IMG/VR virus record: IMGVR_UViG_3300020603_002318
Coordinates: 1 to 21,454 of that record
Strand: one strand, 5' to 3'
DNA from: a virus
Length of the DNA: 21,454 nucleotides
This document shows positions 1 through 4,406 of this stretch, in pieces. A model generated the notes under the pieces. That model did no database searches, had not been told where the DNA came from, and was given only the letters and a program-made list of their open reading frames with translations. Both the position numbers and the translations under genes were made by a program. Position 1 is the first letter of the stretch; every line of letters starts with the position of its first letter.

Positions 1-78
1 TGGTGGACCGACCAGGACTTGAACCTGGAACCACACCGTTATGAGCGGCGCGCTCTAACCAAATTGAGCTATCAGTCC
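1..78 (-). tRNA. tRNA-Met or tRNA-Ile2 (anticodon CAT)
   Basis: Read on the minus strand this is a full cloverleaf: 7-bp acceptor stem GGACTGA/TCGGTCC, loop CTCATAA with anticodon CAT (plus-strand 41-43), T stem CCAGG/CCTGG, discriminator A and an encoded CCA at positions 1-3. The first pair is G-C, so it is not the initiator. Elongator Met and lysidine-modified Ile2 share this anticodon and cannot be separated by eye. It is the last tRNA of the operon inside the window. Confidence 0.93.
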
Positions 79-83
79 GTATT

Positions 84-177
84 TGGTGGCCCCGCCAGGA
101 TTCGAACCTGGACTGCTCTCTAATCTGGAGACAATGCCGAGTATAAGCCGGGTGTTCTACCTTTAAACTACAGGGCC
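84..177 (-). tRNA. tRNA-Ile (anticodon TAT) with long variable arm
   Basis: The acceptor stem GGCCCTG/CGGGGCC, the T arm and an encoded CCA are intact. The seven-base loop CTTATAC places TAT (plus 143-145) as anticodon, reading AUA. The anticodon stem has one C-C mismatch at its outer end. Between anticodon stem and T stem lie about 24 bases that form a TCTC/GAGA hairpin, a class II variable arm normally seen in Leu, Ser and bacterial Tyr tRNAs. The tRNA call is firm; the amino acid is less certain because of this arm. Confidence 0.8.
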
Positions 178-199
178 GTATTAATGCCTTCACATGAAA

Positions 200-275
200 T
201 GGCTCCCCCGGTTCGATTCGAACGAACGACATTTCGCTTAACAGGCGAATGCAACTACCGCTGTGCTACAGGGGA
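200..275 (-). tRNA. tRNA-Asn (anticodon GTT)
   Basis: Acceptor stem TCCCCTG/CGGGGGA, anticodon stem TTCGC/GCGAA with loop CTGTTAA, T stem GTTCG/CGAAC, discriminator G and an encoded CCA. The anticodon GTT is at plus 240-242. Confidence 0.95.
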
Positions 276-280
276 ATACA

Positions 281-357
281 TGGCGCTCCTGGCAGGATTC
301 GAACCCACAACCTTCTCGGTAGAAACGAGCAGCTCTTATCCGTTGAGCTACAGGAGC
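281..357 (-). tRNA. tRNA-Arg (anticodon TCT)
   Basis: Acceptor stem GCTCCTG/CAGGAGC, D stem GCTC/GAGC, loop TTTCTAC giving TCT (plus 321-323), and an encoded CCA. It reads AGA, a codon favoured by AT-rich genes such as those at 5-14 kb. It is the first tRNA downstream of the internal promoter at 384-412. Confidence 0.94.
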
Positions 358-383
358 ATATTCAATTGTCAAACAACATCTGA

Positions 384-412
384 AGTATACAATGACATGC
401 TGGGCAATTCAA
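384..412 (-). promoter_or_regulatory. Internal sigma70-type promoter in the tRNA operon
   Basis: On the minus strand TTGAAT (407-412) and TATACT (384-389) are separated by 17 bases. The predicted start near 377 lies about 20 bases before the 5' end of tRNA-Arg. It sits in the 65-base gap between tRNA-Trp and tRNA-Arg and would drive Arg, Asn, Ile and Met separately from the main promoter. Confidence 0.6.
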
Positions 413-422
413 GGACTATTTT

Positions 423-496
423 TGGCACCGGGTGTAGGAATCGAACCCACCTCTTTGGTTTTGGAGACCAAGGCCCAGCCACTAGACCAACCCGAT
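423..496 (-). tRNA. tRNA-Trp (anticodon CCA)
   Basis: Acceptor stem ATCGGGT/ACCCGGT (one T-G pair), anticodon stem TTGGT/ACCAA with loop CTCCAAA, T stem GTGGG/CCTAC, discriminator G and an encoded CCA. The anticodon is at plus 462-464. Confidence 0.94.
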
Positions 497-499
497 AAA

Positions 500-573
500 T
501 GGCTGCCCCTCATGGATTCGAACCACAATAAGCGGAGTCAAAGGCCGCTGTCCTACCGTTAGACGAAGGGGCA
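500..573 (-). tRNA. tRNA-Gln (anticodon TTG)
   Basis: Acceptor stem TGCCCCT/AGGGGCA, loop CTTTGAC giving TTG (plus 539-541), discriminator G and an encoded CCA. The innermost anticodon-stem pair is a C-T mismatch and the T stem has wobble pairs, so the fold is slightly weak. Its 5' end is 12 bases from the start of the opposite-strand GIY-YIG gene. Confidence 0.9.
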
Positions 574-585
574 ATAAATACTAAT

Positions 586-909
586 ATGAATTACTACATT
601 TATATCATATCATCAAAGAACTCGCCAGTCAAGATTGGAATTACTCATGATTGCGAAGAAAGACTTCGCAATCTACAGACTGGACATAGCGAGAAGCTTA
701 CAATCCAACACCGCGAACTTGTTGACAAGAAAAAAGCAAGATTGTTGGAACAAATATTACACAGGCAATTGAATTACAAACGCACACATGGCGAATGGTT
801 TGATATATCTATTGAAGATGCAATCAAACAATTGCAATGGTGCATAATTCGTTTTGAAGATGATCCATTATTGGAATACAAATTCAAAAACAATCTCATT
901 AGAGATTGA
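586..909 (+). CDS. GIY-YIG family protein, T5orf172/Mug113-like, inside the tRNA array
   Basis: This 107-residue protein is the only supported plus-strand gene. Residues 4-7 (YIYI) and 15-20 (VKIGIT) match the two half-motifs of the GIY-YIG fold. An RLRNLQTGH stretch follows at about residues 26-34, as in T5orf172/Mug113-type domains, and a GEWF motif lies further on. These small proteins bind or cut DNA, and several phage relatives are thought to be homing endonucleases. It fills the gap between tRNA-Gln and tRNA-His almost exactly: 12 bases before the ATG and 2 bases after the stop. It runs against the tRNA transcript. No Shine-Dalgarno site is evident. A homing-type element is the likeliest reading; loss of nuclease activity cannot be excluded. 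Confidence 0.85.
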   Translation: MNYYIYIISSKNSPVKIGITHDCEERLRNLQTGHSEKLTIQHRELVDKKKARLLEQILHRQLNYKRTHGEWFDISIEDAIKQLQWCIIRFEDDPLLEYKFKNNLIRD

Positions 910-911
910 TG

Positions 912-986
912 GGGAGACTAGAGGGAATTGAACCCTCACCTACGGAATCACAATCCGCCATCCTAAACCACTAGACGATAGCCTCC
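912..986 (-). tRNA. tRNA-His (anticodon GTG)
   Basis: Acceptor stem GGAGGCT/AGTCTCC, anticodon stem GCGGA/TCCGT with loop TTGTGAT. Discriminator C73 is as expected for His. A full CCA is not encoded: only C and A follow C73, unlike most tRNAs here. The base before G1 is not G, so G-1 would have to be added after transcription. Confidence 0.93.
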
Positions 987-992
987 ATCAAC

Positions 993-1068
993 TGGTACTC
1001 CCAATGGGGTTCGAGCCCATGTTTTTGCCGTAAAAGGGCAATGTCCTAGATTTCTAGACGATAGGAGT
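993..1068 (-). tRNA. tRNA-Lys (anticodon TTT)
   Basis: Acceptor stem ACTCCTA/TGGGAGT, anticodon stem TTGCC/GGCAA with loop CTTTTAC, anticodon at plus 1032-1034, encoded CCA. The T loop is CTCGAAC in place of the usual TTCGAAC. Confidence 0.93.
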
Positions 1069-1072
1069 ATAT

Positions 1073-1146
1073 TGGTGGACCCTGGGAGAGTCGAACTCCC
1101 GATTTCGGTATGCAAAACCGACGTGTTCCCACTAGCACTAAGGGCC
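1073..1146 (-). tRNA. tRNA-Ala (anticodon TGC)
   Basis: Anticodon stem TCGGT/ACCGA with loop TTTGCAT gives TGC. T arm and encoded CCA are present. The acceptor stem GGCCCTT/AGGGTCC has a C-T mismatch at its third pair, so aminoacylation may rest on other elements. Confidence 0.9.
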
Positions 1147-1157
1147 CTGGTTCGTAC

Positions 1158-1232
1158 TGGTGGGTCGTGACGGGATTGAACCGCCGACATTCTGCGTGTA
1201 AAACAGACGCTCTACCGCTGAGCTAACGACCC
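1158..1232 (-). tRNA. tRNA-Val (anticodon TAC)
   Basis: Acceptor stem GGGTCGT/ACGACCC is perfect. The anticodon stem TCTGT/GCAGA carries loop TTTACAC with TAC. Discriminator A and CCA are encoded. Confidence 0.94.
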
Positions 1233-1311
1233 GTAACGTCTTCATGATATGAATAGGCTATGTTCTAGCATATCAGCGCGCCGCGCCGAATTTACAGAGT
1301 GATCAAGATAT

Positions 1312-1387
1312 TGGTAGGGCGTAGGGGATTCGAACCCCTGTAAGCGGATTGAAAGCCCGCGATCCTAGGCCTCTAGACGAACGCCCC
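1312..1387 (-). tRNA. tRNA-Glu (anticodon TTC)
   Basis: Acceptor stem GGGGCGT/ACGCCCT (terminal G-T pair), anticodon stem GCGGG/TCCGC with loop CTTTCAA, T stem AGGGG/CCCCT, encoded CCA. The 79-base gap downstream (1233-1311) holds a GATATG/CATATC hairpin and a GC-rich GCGCGCCGCGC run but no gene that I can see. Confidence 0.94.
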
Positions 1388-1393
1388 ATAATG

Positions 1394-1481
1394 TGGCGGA
1401 AGCGGTGAGATTCGAACTCACGGAACCCATAGGTTCTTCAGTTTTCAAGACTGATGGATTAAACCACTCTCCCACACTTCC
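1394..1481 (-). tRNA. tRNA-Ser (anticodon TGA)
   Basis: A class II tRNA of 88 bases. Acceptor GGAAGTG/CGCTTCC, anticodon stem TCAGT/ACTGA with loop CTTGAAA, and a long variable arm with an AACC/GGTT hairpin. T arm, discriminator G and CCA are present. It gives a normal class II reference for comparison with the unusual tRNA at 84-177. Confidence 0.94.
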
Positions 1482-1496
1482 TAATGATTACTAGGA

Positions 1497-1620
1497 CTCC
1501 ACAAATGTCGGTGCCACCGCTCATTTGCGACTTCATTGGATTGCGCGACCCAACTAACTTGCCTCCACCTGGCTAGGCTTCATGGGCAAGCATCCTAGGG
1601 CATCACTTGATGATGATGCC
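1497..1620 (-). ncRNA. Candidate stable structured RNA between tRNA-Ser and initiator tRNA
   Basis: This stretch holds no ORF or tRNA, but on the minus strand it folds into consecutive hairpins. GGCATCA/TGATGCC (1599-1605 with 1614-1620) comes first. CTAGG/CCTAG with an inner GCTT/AAGC follows (1573-1598). CAAATG/CATTTG with an inner CGGT/ACCG (1502-1527) comes last, with a weaker TTGG/CCAA between. It begins four bases after the CCA of the initiator tRNA, within the operon. T4 also encodes stable RNAs (C and D) of unknown role in its tRNA cluster. A decayed tRNA or pure processing spacer is possible. Confidence 0.4.
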
Positions 1621-1624
1621 AATC

Positions 1625-1699
1625 TGGTTGCAGAGACAGGACTTGCACCTGTGTCCTTCTGGGTATGAGCCAGACGAGCTGCTTCTGCTCCACTCTGCG
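1625..1699 (-). tRNA. Initiator tRNA-fMet (anticodon CAT)
   Basis: Bacterial initiator hallmarks are visible: the C1-A72 mismatch (CGCAGAG/CTCTGCA), the A11-T24 pair in D stem GAGC/GCTC, and anticodon stem TCTGG/CCAGA. The anticodon loop is CTCATAC. The usual three G-C pairs at the base of the anticodon stem are only two. The D loop is short (AGAAGCA, lacking the GG pair) and the T loop is TGCAAGT, with G replacing the conserved T at position 55. CCA is encoded. It is the first tRNA of the operon. Confidence 0.92.
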
Positions 1700-1703
1700 T
1701 TAT

Positions 1704-1844
1704 TCTGATGTTTTCTAGTGTGCATGGGTCAACAAATATTGTCTCTCTCCTCTACTAAGGAAATTGGTAACAATTGTTTCGCCGTAGTAGCGACCGCACG
1801 CCCGCGTTAGCGGTAGCGCCTCATGCACACTAGAAAACATCAGA
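1704..1844. repeat. 23-bp perfect inverted repeat flanking 95 structured bases
   Basis: Positions 1704-1726 and 1822-1844 are exact reverse complements over 23 bases. In the tRNA-operon transcript they would form a long duplex ending 5 bases before the initiator tRNA. The 95 bases inside can fold further: AATTG/CAATT around GTAA, enclosed by CTACTA/TAGTAG, and a GC-rich part with repeated GCG/CGC. Possible roles are an RNase III processing stem, a stable RNA or a termini-like mobile relic. The function is unknown. Confidence 0.85.
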
Positions 1845-1863
1845 TTTTAATCTGATTTTTTTT
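1839..1863 (+). terminator. Plus-strand intrinsic terminator overlapping the inverted repeat
   Basis: ATCAGAT/ATCTGAT form a 7-bp stem with a short loop, followed by eight T on the plus strand. It would stop rightward transcription, for example antisense RNA coming from the gene at 586-909. The left stem half lies inside the right arm of the 23-bp repeat, so terminator and long duplex cannot form together. Confidence 0.6.
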
Positions 1864-1965
1864 GACCCGATTTTTACTCGCTGCGTTCTCGCCGCAGCTT
1901 TCATCCTCGGTTCCGACCGTTCGCCCTAATCTAGTGCAGGGCACGCCCTCGTTGCGTTTATCAAG
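1845..1965 (-). other. Structured leader of the tRNA operon, no gene seen
   Basis: This is the 5' part of the predicted leader between the main promoter and the inverted repeat. No minus-strand ORF with a ribosome-binding site is visible. It contains hairpins GCTGCG/CGCAGC (1880-1885 with 1893-1898) and GGGC/GCCC near 1938-1950. It is clearly richer in GC than the protein genes to the right. I tested it by eye against RNase P RNA and tmRNA core motifs without a match. Confidence 0.5.
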
Positions 1966-1971
1966 TACCAG

Positions 1972-2000
1972 ATACTATCTGGCACTCATCACTTTGTCAA
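1972..2000 (-). promoter_or_regulatory. Main promoter of the tRNA operon with overlapping palindrome
   Basis: On the minus strand TTGACA (1995-2000) and TAGTAT (1972-1977) are 17 bases apart, giving a start near 1965. The -35 is a perfect consensus. A 15-base perfect palindrome (CCAGATA-C-TATCTGG, 1968-1982) covers the -10 box, a good position for a repressor site. It lies just after the terminator at 2002-2025, so the tRNA operon is transcribed independently of the genes to the right. Confidence 0.75.
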
Positions 2001-2001
2001 C

Positions 2002-2025
2002 AAAAAAGCCCTCTTGGAGAGGGCT
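2002..2025 (-). terminator. Intrinsic terminator after the small-gene unit
   Basis: AGCCCTCT (2007-2014) pairs with AGAGGGCT (2018-2025) around a 3-base loop. On the minus strand the stem is followed by six T. It ends the transcript coming from 2314 and is directly followed by the tRNA promoter. Confidence 0.85.
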
Positions 2026-2067
2026 TGTCTTGTGTAACGAAAAGATAATCTCGTTTACAAGACAAGC
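2024..2067. repeat. Imperfect 17-bp inverted repeat next to the terminator
   Basis: The arms 2024-2040 and 2052-2067 both carry CTTGTCTTG/CAAGACAAG followed by TAACGA/TCGTTTA, differing by one shifted base. They enclose about 11 bases. The hairpin abuts the terminator stem and shares two bases with it. It could stabilise the 3' end of the upstream transcript; the role is not known. Confidence 0.6.
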
Positions 2068-2144
2068 TTCTTTGCTTGAATGGATATCCATTCCGATTTT
2101 GACGTTGTGCGAAATGTATTTTGTTTATGTGTTTTGTTTTTCAT
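2055..2144 (-). CDS. Possible 29-residue peptide
   Basis: An ATG at 2144 opens a 29-codon frame ending at 2055, 8 bases after the stop of the 53-residue gene, with a weak AGAGA upstream. The product would be basic and Lys/Thr-rich. Its 3' end falls inside the imperfect inverted repeat at 2024-2067, which argues for chance. No family is recognised. It is listed because it would be the only candidate gene between 2153 and the terminator. Confidence 0.25.
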   Translation of the reverse strand: MKNKTHKQNTFRTTSKSEWISIQAKKLVL

Positions 2145-2152
2145 GTCTCTAT

Positions 2153-2314
2153 TTAGTGGCTTGTTTTATTGTTTTCAATGAACCACAAGAACTCATGCCA
2201 GAGTTCAAAGTTGGAAATGTTAGCCTGCTCGTCAAGCCATTGCTCATATCCTTTCCAAAGGGTAGGATCGGCCACAGCTTCATCAAAAGAAGACTGCACT
2301 TTGTCCGGGTTCAT
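2153..2314 (-). CDS. Small acidic protein of 53 residues, unknown
   Basis: The frame begins at ATG 2314 with GAGG five bases upstream. A second ATG directly before it would be too close to that site. The product is acidic and rich in Trp (four residues) and Glu/Asp, with motifs such as WKGYEQWLDEQ and LWHEFLWF that suggest two short amphipathic helices. No membrane segment or signal peptide is seen. I recognise no family. A near-consensus promoter lies directly upstream (2344-2372) and the terminator at 2002-2025 follows, so this looks like a single-gene unit. Such solitary, strongly expressed small phage proteins often act early on host factors; that is inference only. Confidence 0.6.
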   Translation of the reverse strand: MNPDKVQSSFDEAVADPTLWKGYEQWLDEQANISNFELWHEFLWFIENNKTSH

Positions 2315-2343
2315 CATTACCTCATCAATCAACTTACATCCTT

Positions 2344-2372
2344 AGTATATGAGGGAACGAATGCTTTGTCAA
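2344..2372 (-). promoter_or_regulatory. Near-consensus sigma70 promoter for the 53-residue gene
   Basis: TTGACA (2367-2372), a 17-base spacer and TATACT (2344-2349) on the minus strand. The -35 box and spacing are perfect and the -10 has one change. The predicted start near 2337 leaves a leader of about 23 bases before ATG 2314, with GAGG in the right place. Confidence 0.85.
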
Positions 2373-2407
2373 GAACTAAAATTATGCAACAAAATCAATG
2401 ACTTAGC

Positions 2408-2433
2408 AAAAAGGGGTGCTTTTGGCACCCCTT
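2408..2433 (-). terminator. Intrinsic terminator after the gene at 2437-2634
   Basis: A 9-bp stem AAGGGGTGC/GCACCCCTT with a 5-base loop, followed by T residues on the minus strand, starts 3 bases after the stop codon at 2437. It separates the two-gene unit 2905-2437 from the next promoter. Confidence 0.88.
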
Positions 2434-2436
2434 CTA

Positions 2437-2634
2437 CTAGTCGCGGCGAGTTAACGTATGATATGGAAATTTTTCCAGAAAATCATTGCGATACTCTCTT
2501 CGGTAATAATGACTTAGCTCTAATGATATTGCCTTTTGGGCACGACGCTTATTTGCTTCTTCCATAAATTTCAAAAACTTTAGACCATATTCTTTGGTCT
2601 TGTTTCCTACTTTTTTTATCCAACATAGCTTCAT
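2437..2634 (-). CDS. Small basic protein of 65 residues, unknown
   Basis: ATG 2634 is chosen because AAGGAG lies 7 bases upstream, inside the last codons of the preceding gene. The longer frame back to 2664 lacks such a site. The product is very basic, with Lys/Arg clusters around residues 8-15, 29-34 and 44-48 and at the end (TRRD), and is predicted mostly helical with several aromatic residues. It has no membrane segment. It follows the gene at 2639-2905 by 4 bases, so the pair is translationally coupled, and a strong terminator follows. Nucleic-acid binding would fit the charge but is not shown. Family not recognised. Confidence 0.65.
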   Translation of the reverse strand: MKLCWIKKVGNKTKEYGLKFLKFMEEANKRRAQKAISLELSHYYRREYRNDFLEKFPYHTLTRRD

Positions 2635-2638
2635 TTGC

Positions 2639-2905
2639 TTACTCCTTGTACATGGAGTGAACAACGTTACGATAATTTAGAACCTGCTTGTTGAAGACAT
2701 TCTCATAGAGACCAAAGAAATTGTCCGTGTGTTTGTTGACAAGACCAAACATCTTTGTGGCCATATCAATCTGGATGTCTGTTACATCCAGCGCAATTTT
2801 CTTCATCTTATGTGATAATGCATCAACAGTCTTCTTGTTTTCGTCCAAACCGGGTGTAAAAAACTTGGTTAGATATTGATTTTCTTCTAGAGTCCAGGGC
2901 CACAT
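2639..2905 (-). CDS. Helical protein of 88 residues, unknown
   Basis: The start is set at ATG 2905, where GGAGGT lies 5 bases upstream. A longer frame to 3013 would run through the promoter at 2951-2979. The product begins MWPWTLEENQ and then consists of long amphipathic helices rich in Lys, Asp, Val and Phe. Residues about 35-75 (DIQIDMATKMFGLVNKHTD and following) resemble the heptad-like helices of phasin-type or other small helical phage proteins. That resemblance is weak and I assign no function. It is first in a two-gene unit with its own promoter and a terminator at 2408-2433. Confidence 0.7.
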   Translation of the reverse strand: MWPWTLEENQYLTKFFTPGLDENKKTVDALSHKMKKIALDVTDIQIDMATKMFGLVNKHTDNFFGLYENVFNKQVLNYRNVVHSMYKE

Positions 2906-2950
2906 TGTGCACCTCCATTGTTCGTCGCTCACAGTTGAGCCGACATCCAT

Positions 2951-2979
2951 ACTATATATGATTCTTGTGTGCAATGCAA
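2951..2979 (-). promoter_or_regulatory. Sigma70-type promoter for the unit 2905-2437
   Basis: TTGCAT (2974-2979), a 17-base spacer and TATAGT (2951-2956) on the minus strand. The predicted start near 2944 gives a 39-base leader. A 9-base inverted pair (GAGCGACGA at 3041-3049 and its complement at 2922-2930) brackets the promoter. The downstream copy lies just ahead of the GGAGGT site. Confidence 0.65.
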
Positions 2980-3051
2980 CATGAATTCTGTATGACAACT
3001 TGTCGCATGTCATCGAACGACGACATTTTGCTTTGTCTCCGAGCGACGACT

Positions 3052-3375
3052 TTATACACTAAATGATTTTCCACAACCACAACTGGATTTTTGTTGTGGA
3101 TTTTTTAGTTTCAAAGCACTACCTGCCAATGATTGCTCATAATCCAACTCTGTTCCCGCAACATAAAAAACACTCATACTATCTACAACAAATTTGTATT
3201 CATTCAAGCTTATGATAAAATCATCTTTTTCTATTTGTTGTTCATCTACAAACTGATAATCGTAGACAAAGCCAGAGCATCCGCCACCTTTGACTTGTAA
3301 CTTGACTGCTGGTTTTTGATGCTCTTTGCAAATGGAGCGAATGTATTCTTGTGCGTTAGGAGTTAGAGAGAACAT
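3052..3375 (-). CDS. iscA: A-type iron-sulfur carrier, IscA/HesB family
   Basis: A 107-residue protein matching the family length. The three conserved cluster ligands are Cys33 in GGGCSGF, and Cys99 and Cys101 in SSCGCGKSF at the C terminus. A-type carriers take [2Fe-2S] or [4Fe-4S] clusters from the scaffold and pass them to target enzymes in the cytoplasm. The start at 3375 overlaps the end of iscU by 20 bases, so the two are coupled. Phage-borne IscA and HesB proteins are known in marine T4-like phages. Here the likely clients are the Rieske protein (11536-12402) and the radical SAM enzymes (7375-8853, 20167-21432). SufA or ErpA type cannot be separated from IscA by eye; the adjacent IscU favours the Isc name. 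Confidence 0.93.
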   Translation of the reverse strand: MFSLTPNAQEYIRSICKEHQKPAVKLQVKGGGCSGFVYDYQFVDEQQIEKDDFIISLNEYKFVVDSMSVFYVAGTELDYEQSLAGSALKLKNPQQKSSCGCGKSFSV

Positions 3376-3745
3376 TTTTACTTCTATAATTTTCTATTGC
3401 TGTCTTGACGGCATCTTCAGCCAAAACACTACAATGTATTTTTACTGGCGGAAGTGCAAGATGTTGTGCAATTTGAGTATTTTTTATAGTTGATGCTTGG
3501 TCAAGAGATTTACCTTTTAGCCATTCTGTTATGTAACTTGAGCTTGCTATGGCAGAACCGCAACCGAAAGTTTTAAAGACCGCCGTATCAATTATTCCGT
3601 TTTCGTCTACTTTGATTTGCAGTTTCATCACATCGCCACAAGCAGGTGCTCCAACAAGACCTGTACCTACAGATTTATCTTTTGGGTCAAGAGAGCCAAT
3701 GTTGCGTGGATTCTCAAAATGATCTATTACCTTGTCGCTATACAT
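3356..3745 (-). CDS. iscU: Iron-sulfur cluster scaffold IscU
   Basis: A 129-residue full-length scaffold. All ligands are present: Cys36 and Asp38 in PACGD, Cys62 in FGCGSA, His104 and Cys105 in KIHCSVLAED. The LPPVK motif (98-102), recognised by the HscA chaperone in bacteria, is intact. This suggests the phage protein plugs into the host IscS/HscAB machinery, since no desulfurase or chaperone is encoded in the window. It overlaps the upstream gene by 8 bases and iscA by 20 bases, in one operon probably driven from 4407-4434. It assembles [2Fe-2S] clusters on sulfur delivered by a cysteine desulfurase in the cytoplasm. Confidence 0.95.
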   Translation of the reverse strand: MYSDKVIDHFENPRNIGSLDPKDKSVGTGLVGAPACGDVMKLQIKVDENGIIDTAVFKTFGCGSAIASSSYITEWLKGKSLDQASTIKNTQIAQHLALPPVKIHCSVLAEDAVKTAIENYRSKNVLSNS

Positions 3746-4364
3746 TTTTAAACTCGGTCATGTAACTATCGTCCGTTAGCATTTTATTTGCATTCTCTAC
3801 AGAATAGATAGAAAGATCTATTTCGTATCCTGGGTTTTTAGTTATTGGGTCTTTAACCCAAGCGTTGTCGTGCCAAATAACTCTATTGTTAGGATATATG
3901 TAATAATTACCTTCATCCATTTGAAATAGATGACCGCATTTATGTTCTGGTGTCTCAGAAAAATTAGTATCTAGCATTGCTTTATTTTCAAAGGCCCAAT
4001 CTAAAGTAAACAAATATATACCCTCTCTTTTTTCTCCGCTTGGAGTAACAAGTTTAGCCCTAAGTCTATTTAATCTAGCTCGCACCTGAACATCTACATA
4101 TGAGCTAAAACAATCCCAATAAACATGTTCATGTAAAGGTCTAATAGGCGCGTCACGTTTCCAACAAAATGCCGTTATAGGTCGTCTAGTCCAATTTACT
4201 CCATTTTCTAAAAATGCTTCAAATAAAGGAACTCTTCGCTCTATAGATGCCACACTATGAACATCACAAAAAGAATATTCGCCATGACCTTGCTTATGAT
4301 TGAAAAGATATTCATTTCTAATGAAGCAAGTTATTGTTGGAATGTTGTGATTCAAAAAACTCAT
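3738..4364 (-). CDS. Conserved protein of 208 residues, unknown, first gene of the isc operon
   Basis: The product starts MSFLNHNIPTITCFIRNEYL and continues with a KQGHGEYSFCDVHSVAS stretch, then PITAFCWKRD and RPLHEHVYWDCF. Many His, Cys, Trp and Tyr residues suggest a compact, possibly metal-binding enzyme, but no catalytic motif that I can name is visible. I have the impression that proteins with this N-terminal pattern occur in phages and proteobacteria, with no known function. ATG 4364 has AGGA upstream at about 9 bases. It overlaps iscU by 8 bases, so a link with iron-sulfur metabolism is plausible. No membrane segment or signal peptide is seen. Confidence 0.75.
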   Translation of the reverse strand: MSFLNHNIPTITCFIRNEYLFNHKQGHGEYSFCDVHSVASIERRVPLFEAFLENGVNWTRRPITAFCWKRDAPIRPLHEHVYWDCFSSYVDVQVRARLNRLRAKLVTPSGEKREGIYLFTLDWAFENKAMLDTNFSETPEHKCGHLFQMDEGNYYIYPNNRVIWHDNAWVKDPITKNPGYEIDLSIYSVENANKMLTDDSYMTEFKNV

Positions 4365-4406
4365 TTATATTTATCCTATTCACTATTAATTACAAATTAT
4401 TTTATA

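Noticed and set aside
184-498. Plus-strand open frame of 104 codons across the tRNAs
   Set aside because: It lies on the complement of three tRNA genes and its translation only reflects repeated T-arm sequences.
963-1190. Minus-strand open frame of 75 codons
   Set aside because: It is made of the Lys, Ala and parts of the His and Val tRNA genes.
1700-1965. RNase P RNA or tmRNA in the tRNA leader
   Set aside because: The region is structured and GC-rich, but the universally conserved core motifs of both RNAs are not present by eye.
1862-2401. Plus-strand open frame of 179 codons
   Set aside because: It runs antisense through two promoters, a terminator, an inverted repeat and the better supported gene at 2153-2314. 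It has no ribosome site and no protein-like composition.
2952-3026. Possible 24-residue peptide upstream of the gene at 2905
   Set aside because: GGAG is about 10 bases away, but the frame ends inside the -10 box of a good promoter and the peptide resembles nothing.
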